Assembly (NCBI RefSeq): GCF_004005845.1
Contig: NZ_SADE01000004.1
Location: 620,001 to 684,000, forward strand
DNA: 64,000 nucleotides
Source: Hwanghaeella grinnelliae
Lineage (GTDB): Bacteria; Pseudomonadota; Alphaproteobacteria; UBA8366; Aestuariispiraceae
Direction: 5' to 3'
Part shown: piece by piece, positions 8,252 to 17,881 of the stretch
How positions within the stretch are numbered: position 1 is the stretch's first letter
Layout: every line of letters begins with the position of its first letter
Translations under genes and position numbers: made by a program
The notes under the pieces: model-generated
Told to the model about the DNA's origin: nothing
The model's database searches: none
The model's input: only the letters and a program-made list of their open reading frames with translations

Positions 8252-9523
8252 ATGACCGGTCCTTCCCTGAACGATTTCTATAACACTGGCGGCAAGATGG
8301 CCGTTGAGCGCGATGCGGCCTATGACAGGGCGAAGAGTATCGCCGAAAAGGGCTCGGCGACGGAACGGATGGCCCTGGCGCAGGAAGACGATGTACCGGC
8401 GGAAATCCTGTTCTTCCTTGCAAATGACAAAAATGCCGACGTTCGCCGCGCGGTTTCCGGCAACGACAGCGCACCAATCCATGCCGACCTGATTCTCGCC
8501 AAGGATGTGGAAGACGATATCCGCGGTGGGATCGGCGAGAAAATGGGCCGGATTTTACCCGCCATGTCAGGCGAGCAGAATCAGAAGGTCGTCGATATGG
8601 CGTTCCAGGTGGCGGGTGTTCTGGCCCAAGACCGGTTGCCGACGGTGCGGGCGCTGATCGCCCAGCAGGTCAAATCACTGAACAACGTGCCGAAGGACAT
8701 CGTCATGACCCTGGCACGGGATACCGAGGCCATGGTGTCTGTTCCGGTTTTGGAATTCTCACCACTGTTGAGTGAGGTGGACCTGATCGAATTGATTTCG
8801 ACCGGTGTGAATGGTGAGGCGCTTGCCGCGGTCGCCCGGCGCGAGAACCTGACATCATCCGTGTCCCAGGCCATCGTCGCGACGGAAGATGACCTTGCGG
8901 TGCCGGCCTTGCTCGCCAACAGGACGGCGGAGATCGGGCAGGAGGCGATGGAGGCGATCGTCGAAGCGGGCGAAAATCATCCCGGTTGGCACCAACCCCT
9001 GGTCGAGCGCGGCGGGTTCGCCAATGAATTGGTCATTCGCATCGCTTCCTATGCCAGCGAGCGGTTGGTGGAAAAGTTGCTTTCGGAGCATGACGAAATC
9101 GATGCGGAAACGAAGGATAACCTGCGGCAATCGGTGCGCGAGCGTATGCAGGATTTGAAGATGGCTTGGGATAAGAACGACCCTGAGGTCGTCCGCGCCC
9201 ATATCTTCCATCGTGACGGCAAATTGACCGCGCAGACCATGGCCGTTGCCGCAGCCCAAGGGGAAGAGACCTTCGTGTTGACAGCCTTGTCCCTAATGAC
9301 AGGCGTTCATGACACGATCGTCCGGCGCGCTTTGCAGGGGGCGGAATCGAACAAGGCGGCGGTGACCCTGGCCTGGAAAGCCGAACTTGGCCCGAAATTC
9401 GCCCAAATTCTGCAGTCTGAGCTGCTGCGTTTGCCGAAAGCGGAGATCTTGTCGCCGAACGCGTCCGGCAAGTATCCGTTGGAAGATCTGGAGATGCGCA
9501 AATTGCTGATGGTGATGCGCTGA
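8252..9523 (+). CDS. DUF2336 domain protein
   Basis: A 423-residue soluble protein that reads as consecutive short alpha-helical repeats, for example AEILFFLANDKNADVRRAVSG followed by ILAKDVEDDIRGGIGEKMGR, resembling HEAT-like repeats. This matches the DUF2336 family, common in Rhodospirillales and other alphaproteobacteria and of unknown biochemical function. The ATG at 8252 is preferred because ACGGAA lies just upstream; a longer frame begins at 8192. No signal peptide or membrane helix is evident, so it is likely cytoplasmic and probably works through protein contacts. It stands alone between the polysaccharide locus and a peptidase gene. I infer no specific function. Confidence 0.85.
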   Translation: MTGPSLNDFYNTGGKMAVERDAAYDRAKSIAEKGSATERMALAQEDDVPAEILFFLANDKNADVRRAVSGNDSAPIHADLILAKDVEDDIRGGIGEKMGRILPAMSGEQNQKVVDMAFQVAGVLAQDRLPTVRALIAQQVKSLNNVPKDIVMTLARDTEAMVSVPVLEFSPLLSEVDLIELISTGVNGEALAAVARRENLTSSVSQAIVATEDDLAVPALLANRTAEIGQEAMEAIVEAGENHPGWHQPLVERGGFANELVIRIASYASERLVEKLLSEHDEIDAETKDNLRQSVRERMQDLKMAWDKNDPEVVRAHIFHRDGKLTAQTMAVAAAQGEETFVLTALSLMTGVHDTIVRRALQGAESNKAAVTLAWKAELGPKFAQILQSELLRLPKAEILSPNASGKYPLEDLEMRKLLMVMR

Positions 9524-9668
9524 CATCCTTGCTGTCCCGGATGTTCGGAACCTGCCGCCGTCAAGCAACCTGCGGCTATTTATCCCTCCCGTCGTCGTCC
9601 AGTCCTTTTGCGCCACGCCGTGAGTCCCGTTAAGGTCTTGCCTTCCTTTTATTTCTTTAGGTTGGGCC

Positions 9669-11579
9669 GTGCCGGAAATCTCACCCTTTGGAACCTGGCG
9701 TTCCGATATCACCACAGATCTGATCACGCAGGGCGCCGTGTCCTTGGGGCAAGTTGGCGTCGACGGCGACGACATCTATTGGACGGAGTTGCGATCCTGG
9801 GAAGCGGGGCGCACCGTTCTGGTTCGCCAGAACGCCAAAGGCGAGCGGGTCGATATGACGCCGACGCCGATGAACGTCCGCAGCCGGGTTCATGAATATG
9901 GCGGCCTGTGTTTCGTAACCGGCAATGGTGGTGCGTGGTTCGTCAACGGCGCCGATAACAGGATCTACCGCGCAGATGGGGCGGGGGCCGCGTCACCCTT
10001 GACCCGTAAGGGCGATGCCAGTTTTGCGGACCTTATCCTGGATGAGGGCCGGGAACGGCTGATCGCGGTCCGGGAGGATTTTTCCGGGAACGGCGAGTCG
10101 TCTAACAGTATTGTCGCCGTTGGGTTCGATGGAACTGTCACGGTCCTGGCGGAAGGCGCTGATTTTTATGCCTTTCCGCGATTGTCACCCGATGGGGCGG
10201 ACCTTGCCTGGATCGAATGGCGGCACCCGAACATGCCGTGGGATGGAAGCGAACTCAGGCTTGCCGCCTTCGATGCCGCGGGAAAATTGACCGACCCGGT
10301 TACAATTGCGGGCGGGATGCGGGAGAGCGTTTTCCAGCCCGGCTGGTCGCCGGGCGGTGAGCTTTATTACGTCTCCGACCGAAGCGGGTTTTGGAACCTC
10401 TACCGGGCGGGCGAGCCCGAACGCCATTATGCGATGGACGCGGAGTGCGGCCTGCCTTTGTGGCAATTCGGCATGTGCACCTATGCCTTTCTGGATGAGG
10501 GGCGGGCCGTTCTTACCTATGCGGTCGACGGCGAATGGAAACTCGGCATTCTGGACCTCGGCTCGGGTTCGCTGGAACCGGTTGAGAGCGACTATGTCTC
10601 GTTTGCCTGGATGATTGCCCATGGGGGGGCGGTTTGGTTCGTCGGCGGATTGGCGGATGCACCGGACCAACTCGTCGAATGGCGGCCATCGGCTAATGCC
10701 TGGACCGTGCTGCGGCGATCGTCGGATACGGATCTCGATCCCGCCTCCATTTCCAAGGCTGAAACCATATGCTTTCCGACCCAAGAGGGACGGCATGCTT
10801 ATGCCTATTTCTATCCGCCCGCGAATGCCGGCTTCCAGGCGCCCGAGGGGGAACGTCCCCCATTGATCGTGAAGGGGCATGGCGGGCCGACCGGCCAGTC
10901 CAGCAACGCGCTTGCCTTGAAAATCCAGTATTGGACCAGCCGCGGCTTTGCCGTCGTCGACGTCAATTACGGCGGTAGTACCGGTTATGGGCGGGATTAC
11001 CGCCAGCGCTTGGATGGAAACTGGGGTGTCGTCGATGTCGAGGATTGCGTCAACGCGGCGCGTTTCCTGGCCGACCAGGGAATGGTCGACGGGGATAGGA
11101 TGGCGATCACGGGCGGCAGCGCCGGTGGCTTCACCGTTCTCAGCGCACTGACCTTCCATGATGTCTTCAAGGCCGGTTGCAGCGCCTATGGCATCGGTGA
11201 CCTGGAAGCGCTGACCCGGGACACACATAAATTCGAAAGCCGTTACCTGGATCGCTTGGTTGGGGAATGGCCCGAACAGGCCGATCTCTACCGCCGGCGT
11301 TCTCCCATCCATCATACGGAATTGCTGAGCTGCCCGGTGATTTTCCTGCAAGGGGCGGACGACAAGGTTGTTCCCCCCAATCAGGCCGAATCTATGGTCG
11401 CCGCATTGAAGGAAAAGGGACTTCCTGTCGCCTATTTGCTGTTCGACGGGGAAGGGCATGGTTTCCGGCGCGCGGAAAATGTTTGCCGGGCCTTGGAAGC
11501 GGAACTCTCGTTCTATGCCCAGGTTTTCGGCTTCGACCCGGCGGATGAAATCAAGCCGGTCCGGATCGAAAACCTGTGA
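9669..11579 (+). CDS. S9 family prolyl-oligopeptidase-like serine peptidase
   Basis: A 636-residue protein with the two-part organisation of the S9 family. The N-terminal portion (about 1-370) reads as a beta-propeller with repeated strands such as FPRLSPDGADLAWIEW. The C-terminal alpha/beta-hydrolase domain contains GGSAGGF with the nucleophile at about Ser484, an acidic residue in QGADDKVVPP (about Asp564-565) and a histidine in GEGHGFR (about His597). The GTG start gives MPEISPFGTW, a usual opening for bacterial dipeptidyl/acylaminoacyl peptidases. No signal peptide is seen, so it is probably a cytoplasmic enzyme trimming short peptides; exact specificity is not predictable. It could work with the Dpp importer downstream, though they are separate transcripts. 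Confidence 0.92.
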   Translation: MPEISPFGTWRSDITTDLITQGAVSLGQVGVDGDDIYWTELRSWEAGRTVLVRQNAKGERVDMTPTPMNVRSRVHEYGGLCFVTGNGGAWFVNGADNRIYRADGAGAASPLTRKGDASFADLILDEGRERLIAVREDFSGNGESSNSIVAVGFDGTVTVLAEGADFYAFPRLSPDGADLAWIEWRHPNMPWDGSELRLAAFDAAGKLTDPVTIAGGMRESVFQPGWSPGGELYYVSDRSGFWNLYRAGEPERHYAMDAECGLPLWQFGMCTYAFLDEGRAVLTYAVDGEWKLGILDLGSGSLEPVESDYVSFAWMIAHGGAVWFVGGLADAPDQLVEWRPSANAWTVLRRSSDTDLDPASISKAETICFPTQEGRHAYAYFYPPANAGFQAPEGERPPLIVKGHGGPTGQSSNALALKIQYWTSRGFAVVDVNYGGSTGYGRDYRQRLDGNWGVVDVEDCVNAARFLADQGMVDGDRMAITGGSAGGFTVLSALTFHDVFKAGCSAYGIGDLEALTRDTHKFESRYLDRLVGEWPEQADLYRRRSPIHHTELLSCPVIFLQGADDKVVPPNQAESMVAALKEKGLPVAYLLFDGEGHGFRRAENVCRALEAELSFYAQVFGFDPADEIKPVRIENL

Positions 11580-11645
11580 CGGTCGCGGGCGAGTGCGATA
11601 CCGTCCAAGCGGCTTAGAAGTTGATGTTTTTTGGGAGGAATTGAC

Positions 11646-12284
11646 GTGCAGTTCTATGACTATTTCCGCTCGTCCGCGGCTTATCGCTGCCGGATCGCCC
11701 TCAATCTGAAAGGTCTTGAGCCAGAGCGGACCTTCGTGAACCTACGGACCGGGGAAGTTCGCAGCGACTGGTATACGAAAATCAACCCGCAGCAATTGGT
11801 CCCAACGCTGATCGATGGCGACGCCACGCTGACCCAGTCTTTGGCGATCATCGAATATCTGGACGAGATTCACCCGGAACCGGCCTTTATGCCGAAGGAT
11901 CCGCTTGGGAAAGCGCGCGTCCGGGCAATTTCCCAAACCATCGCCTGTGACATCCACCCGCTGAACAACCTCCGTATCCTTAATTATCTGACCGGTGAAC
12001 TTGGCCAGAGTGAGGAGGCCAAGAACCAGTGGTATGTCCATTGGGTGACTCTCGGCTTTACGGCGCTGGAAGCACAATTGGCGGCGAGTGCGGATACCGG
12101 GACCTATTGTCATGGCGACACGGTGACCATGGCCGATATCTGCCTGGTGCCACAGGTCTTCAACGCCCGGCGTTTCAATACCGATATGACGCCCTATCCG
12201 ACGATCGTTCGAATCGACGAGGCCCTCGCGCAATTGCCGGCGGTTGCCGACGCCGCGCCTGGAAAGCAGCCCGACGCGGTCTAG
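11646..12284 (+). CDS. maiA: Maleylacetoacetate isomerase (zeta-class glutathione transferase)
   Basis: A 212-residue protein that begins QFYDYFRSSAAYRCRIALNL after the initiator. This is the N-terminal thioredoxin-like domain of zeta-class glutathione transferases, with the Ser-rich glutathione-activating segment and the later PTLIDGD and SLAIIEYLDE segments. The C-terminal helical domain includes DIHPLNNLRILNYL, typical of maleylacetoacetate isomerase. The enzyme uses glutathione to isomerise maleylacetoacetate to fumarylacetoacetate in tyrosine/homogentisate breakdown. GTG 11646 was chosen because GGGAGGAA stands six bases upstream, whereas the TTG at 11631 would bury that site in the coding region. 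Other homogentisate genes are not nearby, so a different zeta GST role remains possible. Confidence 0.88.
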   Translation: MQFYDYFRSSAAYRCRIALNLKGLEPERTFVNLRTGEVRSDWYTKINPQQLVPTLIDGDATLTQSLAIIEYLDEIHPEPAFMPKDPLGKARVRAISQTIACDIHPLNNLRILNYLTGELGQSEEAKNQWYVHWVTLGFTALEAQLAASADTGTYCHGDTVTMADICLVPQVFNARRFNTDMTPYPTIVRIDEALAQLPAVADAAPGKQPDAV

Positions 12285-12316
12285 ATTGAGCGCGTTGGTT
12301 CAGGAGGAAACATCAA

Positions 12317-13081
12317 GTGAGCGACGGCAAATCGGTGACGGCGGCCCTTTTGATTATCGGGAACGAAATTCTCAGTGGGCGGACGCATGACAAGAATATA
12401 GCGCATATTGCCGGAAAACTGACCGAGGCGGGCATCCGCCTCAGGGAAGTGCGCGTTGTGCCGGATATCGAAGAGGAAGTCGTCCACGCGGTGAACCGGT
12501 TGCGGGCGAAATACACCTACCTGTTCACGACCGGCGGGATCGGACCGACGCATGACGACATCACGGCGGAATGCATTGCGAAAGCTTTCGGGCGCGCTTT
12601 GATCCGCCACCCGGAAGCCGATCGCCGACTGGTCGAGCACTATCAGCGCACGGGCATGGACTATAACGAAATGCGCCAGCGCATGGCCAATACGCCTGAA
12701 GGCGCGGCGCTGGTCGACAATCCTGTTTCGACCGCGCCGGGGTTCCAGGTAGATAACGTTTATGTGATGGCCGGCGTGCCGCGTATCATGCAGGCGATGC
12801 TCGATAATATTCTGCCGACGCTTGTGGGCGGGCCGAAAATGCTGTCGCGGACGGTGATTGCCGAACTGGGGGAAGGGGTAATCGCGGGCGGTTTGCGGGA
12901 TATTCAAAACCTGTATCCCGGCATCGATATCGGCTCCTATCCCGCCTACACGAACGAAGGGTTTCGGACATCGCTGGTCCTTCGTGGAACCGATGCCGAA
13001 GAATTGGAAACCGCGTGTGACGCGGTCCGGCAGTTGGTTCGCTCGCTTGGTGCGGAGCCGGAGGACGGCGCCGCCACCTAA
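12317..13081 (+). CDS. Stand-alone CinA N-terminal (MoCF-biosynthesis-like) domain protein
   Basis: A 254-residue protein built on the MoaB/MogA fold: AALLIIGNEILSGRTHDKN at the start, and TTGGIGPTHDDITAECIAKA (around residues 70-90), the diagnostic CinA/MoCF motif. Full-length CinA carries an additional C-terminal nicotinamide-nucleotide amidase domain; that is absent here, so this is the short form often annotated competence/damage-inducible protein A. The N-terminal domain of CinA acts as an ADP-ribose pyrophosphatase in characterised members. The GTG at 12317 is preceded by CAGGAGGAAACATCAA, a strong ribosome site. It lies 33 bases after the isomerase gene in the same direction. Confidence 0.88.
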   Translation: MSDGKSVTAALLIIGNEILSGRTHDKNIAHIAGKLTEAGIRLREVRVVPDIEEEVVHAVNRLRAKYTYLFTTGGIGPTHDDITAECIAKAFGRALIRHPEADRRLVEHYQRTGMDYNEMRQRMANTPEGAALVDNPVSTAPGFQVDNVYVMAGVPRIMQAMLDNILPTLVGGPKMLSRTVIAELGEGVIAGGLRDIQNLYPGIDIGSYPAYTNEGFRTSLVLRGTDAEELETACDAVRQLVRSLGAEPEDGAAT

Positions 13082-13273
13082 AGCGTTTAAGCGGCCTAAA
13101 TGTTTTACAAAAGCTTGTATAAGAAGATCCGTTTTTTTGCTTGCAACGCAGGGTGAAGGGGCGGACCATCCGCCTAACGGAGGCGCTTAAAGAGCTTTGG
13201 GGATCATAAAAACCGCGCCAGCGGTTCGACCTCGGGGCGGCTCCGTGACCTATGAAAACACGGGAGTATTCCA

Positions 13274-14866
13274 ATGAAAAAGTTTGCGATTGCCGTCGCG
13301 GCGAGTGCCTTGGCGCTTGGCGTGGCTGCGTCGGCTAACGCCAAGACGCTCGTCTATTGCTCGGAGGGCAGCCCGGAAGGGTTCGACCCCGCGCTGTACA
13401 CGGCGGGAACGACGTTCGATGCCTCATCGCGTCAGATCTTCAACAAACTTGTTGAGTTCGAGCGCGGCACGACCAAGGTCGTTCCGGCCCTGGCGACGTC
13501 CTGGGATGTCAGCGACGATGGGCTGGAATACACGTTCCACCTGCGTAAGGGCGTAAAGTTCCATACGACCAGCTTCTTCACCCCGACTCGCGATTTCAAC
13601 GCGGAAGACGTCGTCTTCTCGTTTGAACGCCAGCGGGTCAAAGACCATCCCTACCATTCCTATGTATCCGGCGCGTCCTGGGAATATTTCGACGGGATGT
13701 CCATGCCTGACCTGATCAAATCGGTCGAGAAGGTGGACGACTATACGGTGAAGTTCGTGTTGAATCGCCCGGAAGCCCCGATGATCGCGAACCTGGCGAT
13801 GGATTTCGCGTCCATCGAATCCAAGGAATACGCGGACAAGCTGGCTGCCGACGGCAAAATGGATCAGTTGAACCAACAACCGGTCGGTACCGGTCCGTTC
13901 AAGTTCCAGGCTTACCAGAAGGACGCTGTCATTCGCTATCAGGCGCATGAAAGTTATTGGGCCGGCAAGGCGGCGATCGACACGCTGATTTTCGCGATCA
14001 CGCCCGATGCGTCGGTCCGGTACCAGAAGCTGAAGGCGGGTGAATGCCATGTCATGCCATATCCGAACCCGGCTGACATCGATGCCATGAAGACCGACGG
14101 CGACGTCAACCTGCTCAGCCAGGAAGGTCTGAACGTCGGGTATCTCGCCTATAACACCAAGGTTGCCCCGTTCGACAATGTGAAGGTCCGCAAGGCCCTG
14201 AACATGGCGATCAACAAGGAAGCGATCCTGGATGCGGTCTTCCAAGGTGCGGGCAAGGTTGCCACGAACCCGATCCCGCCGACGATTTGGTCCTACAAGG
14301 CCGATCTGAAGGACGATCCGTACGATCCTGAAGCCGCGAAGAAGATGCTGGAAGCCGAAGGCGTCAAGGATCTCAGCATGAAGATCTGGGCGATGCCGGT
14401 GCAGCGTCCCTACAACCCGAACGCCAAGCGCATGGCCGAACTGATGCAGGCGGACTTCGCCAAGGTCGGCGTCAATGTCGAGATCGTTCAATTCGAATGG
14501 GGCGAGTATCTGAAGCGTTCCAAGGAACTGGACCGTGACGGTGCCGTGCTGCTGGGCTGGACCGGTGACAATGGCGACCCCGACAACTTCCTGGCCGTAT
14601 TGCTGGGCTGTGACGCGGTCGGCGGGTCCAATCGCGCGCAATGGTGCTATCAGCCGTTTGAAGATGTGATTCAGAAGGCGAAGATCGTGTCCGACACGGC
14701 CGAGCGTACGAAGTTGTACGAACAGGCCCAGGTCATTTTCAAGGAGCAGGCTCCTTGGGCGACGATCGCGCATTCGGTTGTTTTCAAACCGGTTCGTAAG
14801 GAAGTCGTGGACTTCAAGATCGATCCGTTCGGCGGCCATATCTTCTATGGCGTCGATTTGAAATAG
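13274..14866 (+). CDS. dppA: Periplasmic dipeptide-binding protein DppA
   Basis: A 530-residue secreted solute-binding protein of family 5. Residues 1-23 form a Sec signal peptide (basic start, hydrophobic core, cleavage near ASANA-K). The mature start KTLVYCSEGSPEGFDPALY is nearly the same as Escherichia coli DppA, as are later blocks such as MPYPNPADI, WAMPVQRPYNPNA and GWTGDNGDPDNF, making this an unusually clear orthologue. It captures dipeptides (and in some bacteria haem or 5-aminolevulinate) and delivers them to DppBC. It is the first gene of a complete dppABCDF operon. The 192-base gap upstream probably carries the promoter. A hairpin directly downstream could leave dppA expressed above the membrane genes. 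Confidence 0.97.
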   Translation: MKKFAIAVAASALALGVAASANAKTLVYCSEGSPEGFDPALYTAGTTFDASSRQIFNKLVEFERGTTKVVPALATSWDVSDDGLEYTFHLRKGVKFHTTSFFTPTRDFNAEDVVFSFERQRVKDHPYHSYVSGASWEYFDGMSMPDLIKSVEKVDDYTVKFVLNRPEAPMIANLAMDFASIESKEYADKLAADGKMDQLNQQPVGTGPFKFQAYQKDAVIRYQAHESYWAGKAAIDTLIFAITPDASVRYQKLKAGECHVMPYPNPADIDAMKTDGDVNLLSQEGLNVGYLAYNTKVAPFDNVKVRKALNMAINKEAILDAVFQGAGKVATNPIPPTIWSYKADLKDDPYDPEAAKKMLEAEGVKDLSMKIWAMPVQRPYNPNAKRMAELMQADFAKVGVNVEIVQFEWGEYLKRSKELDRDGAVLLGWTGDNGDPDNFLAVLLGCDAVGGSNRAQWCYQPFEDVIQKAKIVSDTAERTKLYEQAQVIFKEQAPWATIAHSVVFKPVRKEVVDFKIDPFGGHIFYGVDLK

Positions 14867-14883
14867 GTCGGTTGACGAATGTG

Positions 14884-14907
14884 GGCGGGGGACCGAGGTC
14901 CTCCGCC
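14884..14907 (+). terminator. Intra-operon hairpin between dppA and dppB
   Basis: Ten-base arms (14884-14893 and 14898-14907) with one G-T wobble enclose a four-base loop CGAG and are followed by TTCTTC. There is no strong U-tract, so it is more likely a partial terminator or an mRNA 3'-end stabiliser protecting dppA message than a full stop. Confidence 0.55.
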
Positions 14908-14941
14908 TTCTTCGCACCAGATCTAATTCGAATATATCCAT

Positions 14942-15946
14942 ATGATAAAGCTCCTCTTCCGGCGCGTCGGATTGATGATCCCGACCTTCATTGGCGCCAC
15001 GCTTCTTTCATTCCTTTTTATCCGCATGCTTCCCGGCGACCCGGTTCTGTTAATGGCCGGAGAGCGCGGCATGACCGATGAGCGCTATCAGCGGCTACTC
15101 CACGAATTCGGGTTCGACCGTCCGTATTGGCAGCAATACCTGGAATACCTCTGGGGTGTCCTGCAGGGCGATCTGGGCGAGTCCTTCCGCACCAAAGTTC
15201 CGGTTCTTCAGGAATTCCTGACGTTGTTTCCGGCGACCGTTGAACTGTCGCTTTGCGCCATGCTTCTAGCGACGGTTATCGGCATCCCGGCGGGCGTGAT
15301 CGCCGCGATACGGCGCGGCCGGGCGCTCGACCACGGGACCATGGGGACCGCGTTGGTTGGTTATTCCATGCCTATTTTCTGGTGGGCGTTGATGTTGATC
15401 ATAGTGGTGTCGGGGCAATGGGGGCTCACCCCCGTTTCGGGCCGCATTTCACTGTTGTATTTCTTCGAACCCGTAACCGGTTTCATGCTGATAGACAGCC
15501 TGCTTTCCGGCCAGGAAGGCGCGTTTGGGTCGGCGGTCCAGCATTTGATTCTTCCGACCATCGTATTGGGCACGATTCCCTTGGCGGTCGTCGCCCGGCA
15601 GACACGGTCCGCCATGTTGGAAGTTTTGGGTGAGGACTATGTCCGCACGGCGCGGGCCAAGGGGCTTTCGCCATTCCGCGTCGTCGGAATTCATGCATTG
15701 CGAAACGCCTTGATTCCGGTGACCACGACGATCGGTCTTCAAATCGGTGTGCTGTTCGGCGGGGCGATCCTGACGGAAACTATCTTTGCCTGGCCGGGTA
15801 TCGGCAAGTGGATGATCGAATCCGTTTCAGCGCGTGACTACTCGGTCGTTCAGGGCGGGTTGCTGCTGATTGCCGTGATTGTGATGGTCGTGAATCTCAT
15901 GGTCGATCTGATGTACGGCCTCATTAATCCGAAGATCAGGTATTGA
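14942..15946 (+). CDS. dppB: Dipeptide ABC transporter permease DppB
   Basis: A 334-residue inner-membrane protein with six hydrophobic segments. The N-terminus LLFRRVGLMIPTFIGATLLSFLFIRMLPGDP is the standard opening of DppB/OppB permeases. The cytoplasmic EAA loop (YVRTARAKGLSPFRVVGIHALRNALIP in two parts, around residues 235-262) contacts the ATPases. The final TETIFAWPGIGKWMIE block is highly conserved in the family. It pairs with DppC to form the transmembrane channel of the dipeptide importer. It lies 75 bases after dppA and 10 bases before dppC. Confidence 0.95.
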   Translation: MIKLLFRRVGLMIPTFIGATLLSFLFIRMLPGDPVLLMAGERGMTDERYQRLLHEFGFDRPYWQQYLEYLWGVLQGDLGESFRTKVPVLQEFLTLFPATVELSLCAMLLATVIGIPAGVIAAIRRGRALDHGTMGTALVGYSMPIFWWALMLIIVVSGQWGLTPVSGRISLLYFFEPVTGFMLIDSLLSGQEGAFGSAVQHLILPTIVLGTIPLAVVARQTRSAMLEVLGEDYVRTARAKGLSPFRVVGIHALRNALIPVTTTIGLQIGVLFGGAILTETIFAWPGIGKWMIESVSARDYSVVQGGLLLIAVIVMVVNLMVDLMYGLINPKIRY

Positions 15947-15956
15947 GGCGCCCGCT

Positions 15957-16874
15957 ATGACCGATACGACGGCAGTTTCAACAGCCAACGCCGCGCCGAA
16001 CAACCAAGCACCGGTCGGTCCTTGGCGGGAGTTCTGGGCCTATTTCAGCGAGAACAAGGGGGCGGTCGCAGGGCTCGGTTTCTTCGTCGTTCTGGTCGTG
16101 GTTGCCCTGCTGGCGGATTTCATTGCGCCGCACGACCCGATCGAACAATACCGGGAACATTTCCTGGTGCCCCCGGTCTGGGTTGACGGGGGCAGTTGGG
16201 ATTTCCTTTTGGGAACGGATGCCGTCGGCCGCGATATACTGTCCCGTTTGATGTTCGGCGCGCGTTATTCCCTGTTCATCGGTTGCATCGTTGTTTCCGG
16301 CGCGGCCGTGGTGGGAATCGCAATCGGCTTGTTTGCCGGCTATCTGGGCGGATGGGTCGACACGGTCGCCATGCGGGTCATGGATATTCTTCTGTCGTAT
16401 CCACCGTTGCTGTTGGCGCTGGTTTTCGTTGCGATCCTGGGCCCGGGTCTGGAAAACGCGATTGTCGCGATCGCCGTGATCCAACTGCCGCATTACGTTC
16501 GCCTGACGCGGGCCTCCGTCATGTCCGAGAGAAACCGCGACTATGTCACCTCTGCCCGGGTTGCGGGGGCGGGTACGCTGCGCCTCGTGACCGTTACGAT
16601 CCTGCCGAACTGCATGGCGCCGATCATCGTTCAGGCGGCCTTGTCCTTTTCCACCGCAATTCTGGACGCGGCGGCGCTCGGCTTTCTCGGTATGGGCGCG
16701 CAACCTCCGCTGCCGGAATGGGGAACCATGCTTGCCGAGGCGCGGGAATTCATCCTGCGGGCCTGGTGGGTAGTGACCTTCCCGGGCGTTGCCATCCTGG
16801 TCACCGTGCTGGCGATCAATCTAATGGGCGACGGTTTGCGCGACGCTCTCGATCCGAAGTTGAAACGCTCATGA
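15957..16874 (+). CDS. dppC: Dipeptide ABC transporter permease DppC
   Basis: A 305-residue inner-membrane protein with six hydrophobic segments and the N-terminal cytoplasmic segment typical of DppC/OppC ([19 protein letters not shown]). The [23 protein letters not shown] block is diagnostic for this subunit. The EAA loop [19 protein letters not shown] lies near residues 185-205, and the C-terminus closes with [18 protein letters not shown] as in most orthologues. The start codon has a weak upstream GAGGCG site only 10 bases from dppB. Its last four bases overlap the ATG of dppD, which indicates coupled translation. Confidence 0.95.
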   Translation: MTDTTAVSTANAAPNNQAPVGPWREFWAYFSENKGAVAGLGFFVVLVVVALLADFIAPHDPIEQYREHFLVPPVWVDGGSWDFLLGTDAVGRDILSRLMFGARYSLFIGCIVVSGAAVVGIAIGLFAGYLGGWVDTVAMRVMDILLSYPPLLLALVFVAILGPGLENAIVAIAVIQLPHYVRLTRASVMSERNRDYVTSARVAGAGTLRLVTVTILPNCMAPIIVQAALSFSTAILDAAALGFLGMGAQPPLPEWGTMLAEAREFILRAWWVVTFPGVAILVTVLAINLMGDGLRDALDPKLKRS

Positions 16875-17881
16875 GTTTGCTTGAAATCGAAAACCTGACG
16901 GTCGAGTTTCAGACCGCGCAAGGCCAGTTCCGCGCTGTCGACGGGGTTTCCCTTTCGGTCGATCAGGGGGAGTTGATGGCGATCGTCGGCGAGTCGGGAT
17001 CCGGGAAATCCGTTTCCATGCTGGCGCTGATGGGGTTGCTGCCCTGGACGGCGACGATCACCGCCGACCGTCTTGAATTCGACGGCATCGATTTGGTGCG
17101 GCAAAGCGCAAGGGACCGGCGCAAGGTCATCGGCAAGGATATGGCGATGATCTTCCAGGAACCCATGACCAGCTTGAACCCGTGCTTCACGGTCGGGTTT
17201 CAGATCACCGAGGCGTTGAAAACGCATCTGGGCGGTTCGCGCGCCACGCGGCGGGCCCGCGCCGTGGAACTTTTGAACTTGGTCGGGCTGCCGGAACCGG
17301 AACGCCGATTGAACGCCTTTCCGCACCAACTCTCAGGCGGCATGAATCAGCGCGTCATGATCGCGATCGCAATCGCCTGCCGGCCGAAACTGTTGATCGC
17401 GGACGAGCCCACGACGGCGCTGGACGTTACCATTCAGGCGCAGATCCTGGACCTGTTGCTGGACCTTCGCGAGAAGGAAGGCATGGCGCTGATCCTGATC
17501 ACCCATGACATGGGGGTCGTTGCCGAAACGGCGGAGCGCGTTTCGGTCCAATATGCGGGACAGAAGGTTGAGGAACAGAAGGTCCGCGACCTGTTCCGCG
17601 ACCCGCATCATCCCTATACCTCGGCCTTGCTGTCCGCCCTGCCGGAACGGGCACAAGGAAAGAAACTGCCGACCCTGCCGGGTGTCGTGCCGGGTCTGTT
17701 CGACCGGCCTGAAGGGTGTTTGTTCGCGCCGCGTTGTGCCCATGCCTTCGACCTGTGCCACAAACGGCAGGCCGTTCAGGCGGGCGCGGAAGACGGCTTC
17801 GCCTTGTGTCATACGCCCTTACGCAAGGGCGTACCGACATCCTTGGAAGGGGCATCCTTGGAAGGGCAGGTGCGGTCATGA
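16871..17881 (+). CDS. dppD: Dipeptide ABC transporter ATP-binding protein DppD
   Basis: A 336-residue ABC ATPase. Walker A is GESGSGKS (about residues 39-46), the Q-loop lies in [12 protein letters not shown], the signature is LSGGMNQRV and Walker B is [12 protein letters not shown], followed by the H-loop in ILITHDMG. The C-terminal extension with [14 protein letters not shown] is the oligopeptide/dipeptide transporter domain, whose cysteines bind an iron-sulphur cluster in some homologues. The start ATG overlaps the dppC stop (ATGA). Near the 3' end a 15-base unit is tandemly duplicated (about 17838-17867), giving a repeated SLEGASLEG tail not expected in the family core. Confidence 0.95.
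   Translation: MSLLEIENLTVEFQTAQGQFRAVDGVSLSVDQGELMAIVGESGSGKSVSMLALMGLLPWTATITADRLEFDGIDLVRQSARDRRKVIGKDMAMIFQEPMTSLNPCFTVGFQITEALKTHLGGSRATRRARAVELLNLVGLPEPERRLNAFPHQLSGGMNQRVMIAIAIACRPKLLIADEPTTALDVTIQAQILDLLLDLREKEGMALILITHDMGVVAETAERVSVQYAGQKVEEQKVRDLFRDPHHPYTSALLSALPERAQGKKLPTLPGVVPGLFDRPEGCLFAPRCAHAFDLCHKRQAVQAGAEDGFALCHTPLRKGVPTSLEGASLEGQVRS

Noticed and set aside
10185-11459. 424-codon minus-strand frame
   Set aside because: It is antisense to the S9 peptidase with intact catalytic residues.
13424-14941. 505-codon minus-strand frame
   Set aside because: It is antisense to dppA, which is an unambiguous orthologue; long antisense frames are expected at this GC.
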